Below are positions 9,001 to 17,890 of a stretch of 64,000 bases of DNA, in pieces (within the stretch, counting starts at the first letter, position 1; each line of letters opens with the position of its first letter). The stretch is from positions 186,001-250,000 of the forward strand of contig JACQAM010000003.1 in the NCBI GenBank assembly GCA_016194975.1, read 5' to 3'. The position numbers were made by a program, and so were the translations under genes. Source of the stretch: Bacteroidota bacterium (GTDB lineage: Bacteria > Bacteroidota > Bacteroidia > Palsa-965). The notes under the pieces are model-generated. The model did not search any database. It was not told the DNA's origin and saw only the letters and a program-made list of their open reading frames with translations.

Positions 9001-9873
9001 CTACTTCAGAATATAGTTTTTATATTCCCCCACTCTCCAGCCGGATGTTTTTTCAATCCACATCAACAAGCGCATTTTCATTCCCCATTTTTTTTTCGCC
9101 GGATCGAAATTGAATTTCCAGTTTTGTTTCTGAATTCTTTCTTTCATCACTTCCGGGTGTGTGCCATGGAATTCTGCGAGCGAATCTATTTTTGAATAAT
9201 CAAATATCCCGGCGACAGGAATATTTTTTTTCATCCATTCATCATCGTGCCACATCTTATGAAATGATTCCTGCTTGGCCTGCTGTGCCTGCGGAGGTTT
9301 CACCCAACCGTAATGGTAAACGGAAGCATCGATCTGTTTCACCAGCAACTTTGAATTATTTTTTTTGCGGAATCCCTGCGCATCACGATAAGAAACTATT
9401 TCATCATTTTTACGCACAACACGAATTTCTTTCCTGTACCATTTTCTCGAATCGCCGACATAATCATAAGAACCATAAAAATGCACATAGTTGAAAAGCA
9501 ATCCCTCCACACTTTTATCGCTTCTCCATTTTTCCATAGACATTTTTATTGCAGGATGAAATTTTTCGTGGATCACTTCATCGCCCTGTATATAAAAACA
9601 CCAGTCCGCATTTTTTGAAATTGCCCCGTACGCTTTATCCGTTTCATCTGCGAGAACGCGCCCGCCTTCGCGCAAAGAATCGTCCCACACGGTTTCAATG
9701 ATCTTTATTTTTTTATCGCCGATATTTTTTATGAGCTGCAATGTTTCATCTTCCGATTTTCCTACGGCAACGATCACTTCATCACACAAAGGCAGAATGG
9801 AACGTATCGCTTCAACGATCGGGTAATCGAACTTTATTGCATTGCAGACAATTGTAAAACCGGAGACGAACAT
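9001..9873 (-). CDS. Glycosyltransferase family 2-like protein
   Basis: A 290-residue GT-A fold protein. The N-terminus (SGFTIVCNAIKFDYPIVEAI) and IVAVGKSEDETLQLI match the nucleotide-binding half of GT2 enzymes. WCFYIQGDEVIHE contains the DxD-like acidic pair expected to hold the metal and sugar nucleotide. No membrane segment is evident. Donor and acceptor are unknown. It lies 16 bp downstream of tamL on the same strand, so the two are probably co-transcribed. Confidence 0.8.
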   Translation of the reverse strand: MFVSGFTIVCNAIKFDYPIVEAIRSILPLCDEVIVAVGKSEDETLQLIKNIGDKKIKIIETVWDDSLREGGRVLADETDKAYGAISKNADWCFYIQGDEVIHEKFHPAIKMSMEKWRSDKSVEGLLFNYVHFYGSYDYVGDSRKWYRKEIRVVRKNDEIVSYRDAQGFRKKNNSKLLVKQIDASVYHYGWVKPPQAQQAKQESFHKMWHDDEWMKKNIPVAGIFDYSKIDSLAEFHGTHPEVMKERIQKQNWKFNFDPAKKKWGMKMRLLMWIEKTSGWRVGEYKNYILK

Positions 9874-9889
9874 TTTTTTGATTCGAATT

Positions 9890-12487
9890 CTAAAAAGGAT
9901 AACCGATCCCGAAATTCAAATTACTTCCGAGTTTTCGCTGGCCGGGAATGTACCAGCGTTCACCATAAGGATAAGCAGGATCGCGGATGCGGAATGCCCA
10001 GTCGAGACGCACCACAAAAAATCCGAGATCATAACGCAAACCGAAACCGGGGCCGAATGCAAGATCATTGATGAATTTTTTCGGATCAAAATCTGCGCCG
10101 GGCCGTTGCGGATCTTTTTTCAGGATCCAGATATTTCCTCCATCGGCGAATGCTGCACCGTTGAGTGAGTTGGTGATCTTCACACGTATCTCCACATTGT
10201 ATTCGATCTGGATATCGCCGAACTGTGCATAGCGCTGATCAGAAGGCGGGAAATAAGTTCCGGGGCCCAGGCTTCTCGCTTCCCACGCACGGATACCATT
10301 CGCACCACCGCCATAAAAACTTTTTTCAAGAGGAAGCGTCGGATAATTTTTCAGTGGTAAACCGAAACCCGAAGCCATGCGGATGACGATCGCTTCATGA
10401 TCGCCCACGCGCCAGTACTTGTGAAAATCAGCGTACGCGCGCAGGTATTGCGAGAAAGGAATTCCTGCGAAATGATACGAATTATTAGAATCCAGCGGAC
10501 GGTTCGTGAGTTTGTAAATGGCGCGCATATAATTTCCGGAAGCTTCAAGATCGAGTTTAAAATAAGTGGTCCTTCTCTGGTTCGGATCTGCAGTTTGAGA
10601 ATTATATAACCAGGAATATCTTGAATCAAGAATAAAATGATCGGTGAAACGATAACGCAGCAATTGATCACTGTGCGAAAGTAATTCCGTGAGCCCGGGG
10701 CCGGGAATAACTTTAACAACATTCATTTCTACCGGGAACAATCCGAACTTATTGTATTTCTTATAGCGGAAAGTGTAACCGTAAGAAAGATTTCCGAGTG
10801 AACGATCATAATCCTGGCGTTTCTGGTAATTGAATGCCGACTGGAAAACAGTTCTTCTTTCCACAGTTTTGCGCTGATCTTCGGTCCTGTTTTTATTCAC
10901 GAGATAACTGAACGGAAAAAATTCCCGCGGAATATTCAGCGTTGCTTCCGATCCTGCAGAAACAGTATTGAACGCAAGCTGGTTGGTGGTGGAACTTCCG
11001 TGTGTATCGCCGAAAGAATGTTGCGCTTCTGTTCCTCCTTTTAAACTGATGTTGAGAATTTCTGCTCCATGAAAAACATTATTGTTCACATAAGAAAAAG
11101 ATCCGCCCATTCCGAAATTTCCGCCAGTGTTGGTCAACTCAGTTTGCGCAATGAAAGTCATCCTTTTCACGGGATATAATTTCACAAGTATATCAAGCTT
11201 GTCATTTCCTGTTTTCGATGTGTCGGGAATCATCACCGGGTCTATTACTACTTGTTTGAAAACATTCAGCCGCGTGAGTTGTCCGTAAGTCGCTTCATAA
11301 TCGCTTTGCCGGTAAAGAAGCGTGGAGTGAAATGCAATGCGCGATGCAAGAACTTCCGGTTTGAATTTCAATTGTTTTTCTATGGGGATGCCATTCCGCA
11401 TTCCTGTGTTGCGCAGAAAATAAATTTCACGGAACAAAGTGGAATCATACTGCATCGTATCTTCTTTCGTGAAACCGGTTCCTGTCATATTCTTCACAAT
11501 GATGTTGCGCACATCGAATCGCTGGTGATTGGCTTCTCCCCACGTAGTGTCGGACAAACGGAATTCCTGTTTACTGATGATGATCTTCGTGCGCACCTGA
11601 TGTGTGCCGAGCGCGGAATCATTGGAGATGCGCACATAATCTTTCGTGAAAAGATAATAGCCATCGTTGCGTAAAATGCGCGTGATGCGATCACGTTCGG
11701 CCTCCATGGTATCAATATCGAATTTCGAATTCGGTTTTACCAGGCAAACAGCAGCAGAAGTATCGGTTTGAATATCGTAAGCAATATTCGGATCACGTAT
11801 ATCCCAAACCACATTCCTGATCGTATATGGCGGTGCAGGTTTGACCAGGTAACATAGAATTGCTTTTTTCTTCCGGTTCCTCTGCATCCAGGGATAAATA
11901 AGTGTGTCGGTGACCGTGCTGTGAAAATATCCTTTGTTGTCGAGGTAAAGTGCGAGTTGTTTATTGGAGCGCGCGGTTTTCGCATCATCGATCAGTACCG
12001 GCGGCTCACCTATTTTCCAGAGGAATTCTCCAATGGTCTGGTGTTTTTTCGGAGGTTTACGCTGGTGGCCGATACTTTTCTTCGGTGTATTATCATACTT
12101 CGTTTTTCTTTTATCATAACGCAGATCGCGCCGTGTTTCTCTTTTCAGTTCGCGTGTGGAATCAACAAGATTGTGAATGTGAAGATAAAACGGGAACCCT
12201 GCTCCATTGGTGAATAATCCTTTCGTTCCAACTGCGCGGCGATGAAGAATGTGAATAAAAGAAAGTGCTTCGGGTAAATTGAAATTCACCCCGACGAGTT
12301 TCCTGTTCGGTTTCTGTTTGAGATATCCGTACAATTCATCTTTATTGATGTCCGGATCTTCGCATTTCACGATCACTTTTTTCAGCAACACACCGTGTCC
12401 GCCAATGCGCCGCGTAGTGCATTGGTAAAAAAGACAAGCACCGGCTGCGAACAGGAGGAGTAGTTTATATCGGGAAATACTGGACAA
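9890..12487 (-). CDS. tamL: TamL-type Omp85 outer-membrane assembly lipoprotein
   Basis: An 865-residue Omp85-family protein. It has an N-terminal hydrophobic segment with a cysteine (LLLLFAAGACLFYQC) as in Bacteroidota TamL lipoproteins, then POTRA-like repeats (about 30-400) and a C-terminal 16-strand barrel (GNFGMGGSFSYVNNNVFHGAE... ending LNFGIGYPF). It is expected to help insert or export outer-membrane and surface proteins, usually with a TamB partner, which is not in this window. There is no ATG near the start. TTG at 12487 precedes SSISRYKLLLL and is the only sensible start I see. It is divergent from the SpoU methyltransferase gene, a neighbour often found with tamL. Confidence 0.85.
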   Translation of the reverse strand: MSSISRYKLLLLFAAGACLFYQCTTRRIGGHGVLLKKVIVKCEDPDINKDELYGYLKQKPNRKLVGVNFNLPEALSFIHILHRRAVGTKGLFTNGAGFPFYLHIHNLVDSTRELKRETRRDLRYDKRKTKYDNTPKKSIGHQRKPPKKHQTIGEFLWKIGEPPVLIDDAKTARSNKQLALYLDNKGYFHSTVTDTLIYPWMQRNRKKKAILCYLVKPAPPYTIRNVVWDIRDPNIAYDIQTDTSAAVCLVKPNSKFDIDTMEAERDRITRILRNDGYYLFTKDYVRISNDSALGTHQVRTKIIISKQEFRLSDTTWGEANHQRFDVRNIIVKNMTGTGFTKEDTMQYDSTLFREIYFLRNTGMRNGIPIEKQLKFKPEVLASRIAFHSTLLYRQSDYEATYGQLTRLNVFKQVVIDPVMIPDTSKTGNDKLDILVKLYPVKRMTFIAQTELTNTGGNFGMGGSFSYVNNNVFHGAEILNISLKGGTEAQHSFGDTHGSSTTNQLAFNTVSAGSEATLNIPREFFPFSYLVNKNRTEDQRKTVERRTVFQSAFNYQKRQDYDRSLGNLSYGYTFRYKKYNKFGLFPVEMNVVKVIPGPGLTELLSHSDQLLRYRFTDHFILDSRYSWLYNSQTADPNQRRTTYFKLDLEASGNYMRAIYKLTNRPLDSNNSYHFAGIPFSQYLRAYADFHKYWRVGDHEAIVIRMASGFGLPLKNYPTLPLEKSFYGGGANGIRAWEARSLGPGTYFPPSDQRYAQFGDIQIEYNVEIRVKITNSLNGAAFADGGNIWILKKDPQRPGADFDPKKFINDLAFGPGFGLRYDLGFFVVRLDWAFRIRDPAYPYGERWYIPGQRKLGSNLNFGIGYPF

Positions 12488-12580
12488 TGGTTTATGCCGA
12501 ATGTTAGGCGTACATTCGCAAAGATAATGCCTCGCCGTTACGAAAGAACTTATTCCCCCGATTCCATAAGGTAAAAGCGC

Positions 12581-13363
12581 ATGCTCTCCAGATCACGTTT
12601 AACGCATTTACGTTCACTCCGGCAAAAGAAATTCCGGAACGAACAAAAATTATTTGTTGCCGAAGGAAGAAAGATTGTACCCGAGTTACTCGATTCTTCC
12701 TTTCACGTGGAAAGTGTGTATGCAACTGTTGCATGGCAAAAAGATTTTCATTTGAAACTTGAACGCGCAGACGAAGTGGTGACTGTGAATGAGGAGGAAT
12801 TATCCAGAATATCTTCACTCGTTACCGCACAAGATGTGCTCGCCGTTGCGCGCATTCCCGCGCAGGAACTCACTTCAGAAAAACTGAAAAAGAATTTCTC
12901 ACTTTATCTCGACGGAGTGCGCGATCCCGGCAATATGGGAACCCTGATCCGAATTGCCGACTGGTTCGGAATTCAGCATATTATTTGTTCACCGGATTGT
13001 GCTGATGTATGGAATCCGAAAGTGGTACAGGCGTCTATGGGATCATTGATCCGCGTTCACATTCACGAGATCCTTCCGGAAGAATTTTTCGGGAAAAACG
13101 GAATGAATATTTCGCAACATCTTCCGGTTTACGGCACTTTTCTCGAAGGAAAATCCATTTATGAAACAGATTTCGGAACAAAAGGAATAATCGTAATCGG
13201 CAATGAATCTTCGGGGATCAGGAAAGAAACGGAATCTTTCATTCAGCATCACATCACCATTCCATCATTCAGTTTGCGTGGAGAAAAACGTGCCGGACCT
13301 GAATCACTGAACGCTGCCATTGCGGCGGCTATCACGCTTTCTGAGATGAGACGCAAATGTTAA
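12581..13363 (+). CDS. TrmH/SpoU-family RNA 2'-O-methyltransferase
   Basis: A 260-residue SPOUT enzyme. The N-terminal substrate-binding domain (SLRQKKFRNEQKLFVAEG) is followed by the knotted catalytic domain with the three SpoU motifs: LDGVRDPGNMGTLIRIADWF, IVIGNESSGI and IPSFSLRGEKRAGPESLNAA. It would transfer a methyl group from SAM to a ribose 2'-OH in rRNA or tRNA. The RlmB-like layout points to 23S rRNA, but the site is not determinable. It is divergent from tamL across 93 bp. Confidence 0.9.
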   Translation: MLSRSRLTHLRSLRQKKFRNEQKLFVAEGRKIVPELLDSSFHVESVYATVAWQKDFHLKLERADEVVTVNEEELSRISSLVTAQDVLAVARIPAQELTSEKLKKNFSLYLDGVRDPGNMGTLIRIADWFGIQHIICSPDCADVWNPKVVQASMGSLIRVHIHEILPEEFFGKNGMNISQHLPVYGTFLEGKSIYETDFGTKGIIVIGNESSGIRKETESFIQHHITIPSFSLRGEKRAGPESLNAAIAAAITLSEMRRKC

Positions 13364-13489
13364 ATGCAGGCGATTGGATGAATTTTCTTAATTTTCAGTG
13401 AAATTTTTTTCAGGATCATTAAACCTTTGCCCCTCTTAACCGTCTTATATAACGCAAACCAACACTTACTCAAACAAAAACCATTTCAC

Positions 13490-14334
13490 ATGAAAGCCAA
13501 TCGTTTTATTTCTTTAGCCGTCCTCGCTTCGACGATCTCCGTTGTTGCATTTTTCGGATGCAAAAAAATGATGAAGACAATGATACTTCTGCAGCCGGAG
13601 ATAATTCATTTGCAGAAACTACTTTCAATGACGTGACTAATATTTCTGACCAGGCGGGCTGGAACGGAAGTGTGAGCAGTTACCGCATTGGTGACAACGA
13701 TGGTATTCTCACCAGTTGCGCTACCGTAACATTCGATTCACTGAACACTGCAAATGCCGACACGATCTTCATCAATTTCGGATCAACAAATTGTACCGGC
13801 AATGACGGACGTAACCGCAGGGGAGAGATCATTGTAATTTATTCCGGCCATTACCGCGATTCTGCTTCCACGCATACTATTACGTTCAATAATTATTTTG
13901 TGAATGACAATCAGGTGCTCGGAACAAAAACTGTAGTGAATAACGGACATAATGCTGCCGGACATCTCACCTACACGATCACCGTGAACGGACAGATTAT
14001 TCTTGCCAATAACGGAGGAACGATCACATGGAACAGCAATCGTGTTCGCGAATGGACCGCTGGAGAAAGCACCATGAACTGGAGCGACGATATGTATTCT
14101 ATAACCGGATCAGCAACCGGAACGGGAGCCGACGGACACAATTTCACAGTGAACATTACGAGTCCGCTCATTCGCAATATGTCTTTAGGATGCCGCAGGT
14201 ATTTTACACAGGGAACTTTCGAACTGACGCCCGATAACAAACCGATGCGTACTGTGGATTTCGGAACGGGCGCCTGCGATGATCTTGCTACCGTGACGAT
14301 CAATAATCATGTGTACACGATTCACCTGAGATAA
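13490..14334 (+). pseudogene. Secreted lipoprotein gene with an apparent frameshift in an A7 run
   Basis: A signal peptide and lipobox in one frame (MKANRFISLAVLAST... FFGCKK, start 13490) are separated by a single base from a 250-residue body in another frame (NDEDNDTSAAGDN... to HVYTIHLR, stop 14334). The shift falls in seven A at 13562-13568. Eight A would join the two into one protein of about 281 residues with an acidic stretch after the lipid-anchoring cysteine, as in surface lipoproteins of this phylum. The body looks intact and is rich in N, T and G. A sequencing error, phase variation or slippage could each explain the break. Function is unknown. Confidence 0.75.
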
Positions 14335-14353
14335 AAAATGGCTTAATCATTAA

Positions 14354-14391
14354 GAAAAATCCCCGTGAGTAATCGCGGGGATTTTTTTTTA
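14354..14391. terminator. Bidirectional terminator hairpin
   Basis: The stem aaatcccc(gtgagtaatcgc)ggggattt has A5 before and T9 after. It sits between the convergent lipoprotein and XRE genes. The loop gtgagtaatcg is the same as in the terminator at 6087-6122. Confidence 0.9.
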
Positions 14392-14760
14392 TTTGGCACG
14401 AACCGGAGTTCGTTCTTTCATCAGCCGGTGAATTTCTTTTAAATATTCATTTTCACTTCTGACGACGTCGAGTTCACGCGTCTTTAACTCGAGTTCTTTT
14501 TTGAGATCGGCAGCGGTGAAAACACTTGTTTTATTTCCGTTCTTTTCTTCTACGACCAGCGCGTTGGTGGAATAGTACTGGAAAAAATCAAAATTCAGTA
14601 CGCGCGAAATTTCGCGGAGTAATTCCGTGTCGCATGATTTTCTTTTGAATATTCCATAAATATTCTGGGGTGAAGTGCCGATGCGCCGTGCAAACTCACT
14701 TTTCGTCATTCCCACCTCTTCAAGGTGCTGACGAACTAATTTTCCGATGTGTAATGCCAT
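14389..14760 (-). CDS. XRE-family helix-turn-helix protein, paralogue 1
   Basis: A 123-residue DNA-binding protein. The HTH covers residues about 5-60 (VGMTKSEFARRIGTSPQNIY), followed by FFQYYS and a C-terminal coiled coil (AADLKKELELKTRELDVVRSE and so on) likely for dimerisation. It lies 21 bp downstream of a clear paralogue on the same strand, with which it shares domain layout and the N-terminal H-x-GKxVxxHL pattern. Targets are unknown. The short C-terminus carries no ligand domain. Confidence 0.85.
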   Translation of the reverse strand: MALHIGKLVRQHLEEVGMTKSEFARRIGTSPQNIYGIFKRKSCDTELLREISRVLNFDFFQYYSTNALVVEEKNGNKTSVFTAADLKKELELKTRELDVVRSENEYLKEIHRLMKERTPVRAK

Positions 14761-14781
14761 TAGGGTCTTTTTTAGGATGCG

Positions 14782-15231
14782 TTAATTGAAACTGAATTTT
14801 TGTTTTTTCTTTTTTATTGATGTCGCGCTGCTTTTAAATCGGGGTGATAATTGTTTTATTTTTCTTGATGCATAACCGGATGGTAAATGACTTCCATGAA
14901 TTTCACCATACAACTGAATGATCTCACGCAAATAATTATTGTGCCTTGCGATCATTTCCATTTCTTTTTCAAGCGATCCAATCTCATTCATTATTTCGCC
15001 GGAAGTTTTTTCGTTTGTTGCAGGACTGTATTCAGGATGCTGGTAAAAACTGAAAAAATCAACTCCCAGCGTTTTCGAGATCTTTGCCAGGATCTCGGTG
15101 TCCATCGACCGGCATTCCAGCAGGTGATACAACTGCCGTGGCGACTGTCCGATCTTTTTTGCAAACTCTGTTTTTTTTAATCCGTTTTGTTTGAGATGTT
15201 TTTTGATACAGTTTCCGAGGTGAAAAGACAT
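14782..15231 (-). CDS. XRE-family helix-turn-helix protein, paralogue 2
   Basis: A 149-residue paralogue of the next gene: the HTH (NGLKKTEFAKKIGQSPRQLY) is followed by VDFFSFYQHPEY, a coiled coil (GSLEKEMEMIARHNNYLREI) and a very basic tail (KIKQLSPRFKSSATSIKKKK). The lysine-rich tail is absent from its sister. Probably a two-gene operon made by tandem duplication. Likely a transcription regulator or a phage-type repressor homologue. Confidence 0.85.
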   Translation of the reverse strand: MSFHLGNCIKKHLKQNGLKKTEFAKKIGQSPRQLYHLLECRSMDTEILAKISKTLGVDFFSFYQHPEYSPATNEKTSGEIMNEIGSLEKEMEMIARHNNYLREIIQLYGEIHGSHLPSGYASRKIKQLSPRFKSSATSIKKKKQKFSFN

Positions 15232-15307
15232 TTCATGATTGTCATTCGTTACGGGGGAACAGTGGCAAATATAATATGGATTTAATTATATACATATTAA
15301 GTTGACG

Positions 15308-15347
15308 TTTTTTACAAAAAAATCCCCACCACAGGGCGGGGAAATTG
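15308..15347 (-). terminator. Terminator of pruA
   Basis: On the minus strand the sequence reads ttccccgccctgtggtgggga followed by T7. This is a GC-rich stem with a four-base loop, 16 bp past the pruA stop. Confidence 0.8.
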
Positions 15348-15362
15348 AATTTCATTGGAAAA

Positions 15363-16994
15363 TCAGTCTGCCGAGAGAAAAGGATACCTGTAGTCTGTAG
15401 GTGGAACCCATGTTTCCTTGATGGTACGCGGTGAAACCCAGCGAAGCAAATTGATCTTCGCACCGGCTTTATCATTAGTTCCCGATCCGCGTGCGCCACC
15501 GAACGGTTGTTGCCCTACAACTGCTCCGGTTGGTTTATCGTTGATGTAAAAATTTCCTGCAGCATTCGAAAGCATCTTCGTTGCTTTTTCAATCGCGTAG
15601 CGGTCCTGCGCAATGATTGCGCCCGTGAGCGCGTAAATGGAAGTGCGATCAACAAGCTTCACTGTCTCTTCGAATTTTTTATCATCGTAAACATAAACCG
15701 TGAGTACCGGCCCGAATAATTCTTCGCACATCGTTACATACATCGGATCTTTTGCGCGAATGATGGTGGGTTGAATAAAATATCCTTTGCTCTTATCGCA
15801 TTTTCCGCCGGCAATAATTTCTGCCTTGCGATCTTTCTTCGCATGATCAATGTAAGCAGCAAGTTTATTGAAAGAAGTTTCGTCAATGACTGCATTTACG
15901 AAATTGGAAAAATCTTCTGTCGGTCCCATCTTCATCGATTTCAGATCGGCAAGAACCTTTTCTTTCACTTCATTCCAGATATTTTTCGGTACGTATGCAC
16001 GCGATGCTGCAGAACATTTCTGTCCCTGGTATTCGAAAGCTCCGCGCGAAATTGCGGTGGCAACAACAGCGGGATCCGCACTGGGATGTGCGAGGATAAA
16101 ATCTTTTCCTCCTGTTTCTCCAACGATGCGCGGATAAGTTTTGTAAACGTGAATATTATTTCCGATCGTTTTCCAGATATTCTGAAAAACAGAAGTTGAT
16201 CCTGTAAAATGAATTCCGGCAAAATCGGGATGAGAAAAAATTACGTCAGCTGCATCGGGTCCGCCGGGATAAATAAGATTAATGACTCCGTCGGGCACAC
16301 CTGCTTTCGTAAAAATTTCCATGAGTACATTCGCAGCATACACAGCGGTGTTGGAAGGTTTCCACACCACCACATTTCCCATCATTGCGCAGGATGTGGG
16401 AAGATTTCCTGCAATAGCGGAGAAGTTGAAAGGAGTGAGTGCGTAAATGAATCCTTCGAGCGGCCGCCATTCGAGCCGGTTCCACATTCCGGGAGCGGAG
16501 TTGGGCTGCTCGGCATAAATTTCTGACATGTACTTTACATTGAACCTCAGAAAATCGATGATCTCACAGGCAGAATCGATTTCGGCCTGGTAAGCATTTT
16601 TACTCTGGCCGAGCATAGTTGCTGCATTCAGTTTTGCGCGATAGGGTCCGGCAATGAGATCGGCGGCTTTCAGAAAAATACTTGCGCGGTGTTCCCAGGA
16701 AAGATCAGCCCATTTTTTCTTTGCAGCCATTGCAGCGCTGATGGCGAGCTTCACATGTTTCTTATCGCTCTTATGAAAATAACCAAGCGTGTGTTTGTGA
16801 TCGTGCGGTGGCGCCATACGAACTTTATTTCCGCTCTTCACTTCTTTTCCGCCGATGTACATGGGAACTTCTATTTCTTTTGAACGCAGATTTTTTAGCA
16901 TGGCCTGCAATTCTTTTCTTTCTGCAGAACCAGGCGCATAACTTTTTATCGGTTCATTGATCGGGTTCGGGACGTGGTAGATTCCTTTCGGCAT
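15363..16994 (-). CDS. pruA: L-glutamate gamma-semialdehyde (1-pyrroline-5-carboxylate) dehydrogenase
   Basis: A 543-residue aldehyde dehydrogenase that oxidises glutamate semialdehyde to glutamate with NAD+, the second step of proline breakdown. Visible motifs are PFNFSAIAGNLP and VWKPSNTAVY (cofactor), GIHFTGSTSVFQNIWKTIG (Rossmann), IVGETGGKDF and the catalytic cysteine region YQGQKCSAASR. The ending QQPFGGARGSGTNDKAG is typical of the stand-alone PruA form. I use the ATG at 16994 (MPKGIYHVPNP). The open frame continues to 17051, but those residues do not fit the family. Confidence 0.95.
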   Translation of the reverse strand: MPKGIYHVPNPINEPIKSYAPGSAERKELQAMLKNLRSKEIEVPMYIGGKEVKSGNKVRMAPPHDHKHTLGYFHKSDKKHVKLAISAAMAAKKKWADLSWEHRASIFLKAADLIAGPYRAKLNAATMLGQSKNAYQAEIDSACEIIDFLRFNVKYMSEIYAEQPNSAPGMWNRLEWRPLEGFIYALTPFNFSAIAGNLPTSCAMMGNVVVWKPSNTAVYAANVLMEIFTKAGVPDGVINLIYPGGPDAADVIFSHPDFAGIHFTGSTSVFQNIWKTIGNNIHVYKTYPRIVGETGGKDFILAHPSADPAVVATAISRGAFEYQGQKCSAASRAYVPKNIWNEVKEKVLADLKSMKMGPTEDFSNFVNAVIDETSFNKLAAYIDHAKKDRKAEIIAGGKCDKSKGYFIQPTIIRAKDPMYVTMCEELFGPVLTVYVYDDKKFEETVKLVDRTSIYALTGAIIAQDRYAIEKATKMLSNAAGNFYINDKPTGAVVGQQPFGGARGSGTNDKAGAKINLLRWVSPRTIKETWVPPTDYRYPFLSAD

Positions 16995-17352
16995 GAGAGT
17001 GGTTTTTATAGAAGGCAAAGGTACTACGGGGGATCGAATTATCCCGAACATGTTCGGGACGAATATGCGAGTAACGAATATTTACGAGGTTTTTTTTTTG
17101 CGCAAAGTGTGAATTAAAAGTGATGCAGTGAATTTCTTAGCCCGGATAGAAGCGCTTTACCCCGCAGCGGATGGAAGTTCAATGCGCACTCACCTGGCGA
17201 GGAGTAATAGCGATAGCCGGAGCAAACTTCTTTTGAAACACTTCAGTTCTTGCTCCAAAAATCAGTTGTCAGTATCAGTTGTCAGTTGTCAGTTGTCATT
17301 AAAAAAATAAAGTAAATACGAACCACTGAAAACTGATACCGACAACTGACAA
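16995..17352. other. Gene-free gap with a structured-RNA candidate and an inverted word array
   Basis: No gene was found between pruA and the SRPBCC gene. The gap holds a T10 run at about 17090, the structured-RNA candidate at 17138-17230 and the repeat array at 17263-17355, which are listed separately. Confidence 0.7.
17138..17230 (+). ncRNA. Candidate Flavo-1-like structured RNA or dispersed repeat
   Basis: The sequence runs tagcccggatagaagcg at the left, a GC-rich middle (ccccgcagcggatgg, cctggcgaggag) and ends aatagcgatagccggagc. The ordered blocks 'AGCCC.GAT.GAAGCG' and 'AGCG.ATAGC.GGAG' are ones I recall from a recurrent noncoding element in Flavobacteria that I associate with the Flavo-1 motif. 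That match is from memory and was not tested against a covariance model. Confidence 0.4.
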
Positions 17353-17355
17353 CTA
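17263..17355. repeat. Word array 'cagttgt' with inverted copy
   Basis: Three to four head-to-tail copies of atcagttgtcagt-type words (17263-17300) face an inverted group (actgaaaactgataccgaca, 17325-17355). The two would fold into a long hairpin. The array ends at the SRPBCC stop. A related word (gaaaactgaaaactg) recurs at 20702-20727. Confidence 0.8.
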
Positions 17356-17754
17356 TTTTATGTCCGCCATTTTCTTCGAGAGCACATTGAAGAAATTCGT
17401 AAGCGGGCCAGTGACCATGGGTTTTATGAAAATAGGAATATCGCCATTGAAAATGAGTTGGCCGGTGCAGGAATTGTCGCCTGTTTTTTTTATGATGGAA
17501 TCGAGTGTGAATGTGAATGGAATTTTTCCGCCGTCGCTGGCCATTGCTACTTTTTCATGTGGAGTGGTGGAAACAATTTTCAGCGTTACCTGCGCCATTC
17601 CGCTTACTGTGAAAGAGCAGGTGTCCTTCGTGGATTTCCAGTCAGTGACTGTTGAAGGCATGAGCTTCTGAAAATTATTGAAGTCGGAGAGAAAATTAAA
17701 AACGTTCTCCTGGGAATTATTTATTGCGGTGGTGTCAGATTCTATAGTTGTCAT
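17353..17754 (-). CDS. SRPBCC-family (START/Bet v1-like) small protein
   Basis: A 133-residue helix-grip protein. It opens MTTIESDTTAINNSQENV and has the family's alternating strands (WKSTKDTCSFTVSGMAQVTL) and C-terminal helix (GPLTNFFNVLSKKMADI). Relatives bind hydrophobic ligands in a central cavity; the ligand here is unknown. The start is the ATG at 17754. The frame is open to 17844, but that part is the translation of an intergenic repeat. The gene is downstream of pyrE on the same strand. Confidence 0.8.
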   Translation of the reverse strand: MTTIESDTTAINNSQENVFNFLSDFNNFQKLMPSTVTDWKSTKDTCSFTVSGMAQVTLKIVSTTPHEKVAMASDGGKIPFTFTLDSIIKKTGDNSCTGQLIFNGDIPIFIKPMVTGPLTNFFNVLSKKMADIK

Positions 17755-17760
17755 TGGGAG

Positions 17761-17890
17761 GATTACGGATTTTGGGGAATACAGATTACAGATTACAGAT
17801 TGTTTGATTGTGAATGATGAAAAATAAATCGTGATTTTATTCATTGATCTTTCGGATCAGTAATCTGTATTCCGAAGATCTGTAATCTAC
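17761..17890. repeat. Word array 'acagatt' with inverted copy
   Basis: The left arm 17761-17803 contains gaatacagattacagattac. The right arm 17857-17890 contains the inverted form (agtaatctgtattccgaaga and tgtaatct). It separates pyrE from the SRPBCC gene and overlaps the pyrE stop region. Confidence 0.8.

Noticed and set aside
13427-13636. Independent 69-residue ORF ahead of the lipoprotein body
   Set aside because: Its signal peptide continues logically into the next frame; it is the 5' part of one frameshifted gene.
16995-17230. tRNA or rRNA fragment in the GC-rich gap
   Set aside because: No cloverleaf with TTC-loop or acceptor pairing and no rRNA-like conserved block could be found.
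17263-17355. Direct repeats that might suggest a CRISPR array
   Set aside because: The units are 7-13 bp without unique spacers of even length, and no cas genes are near.
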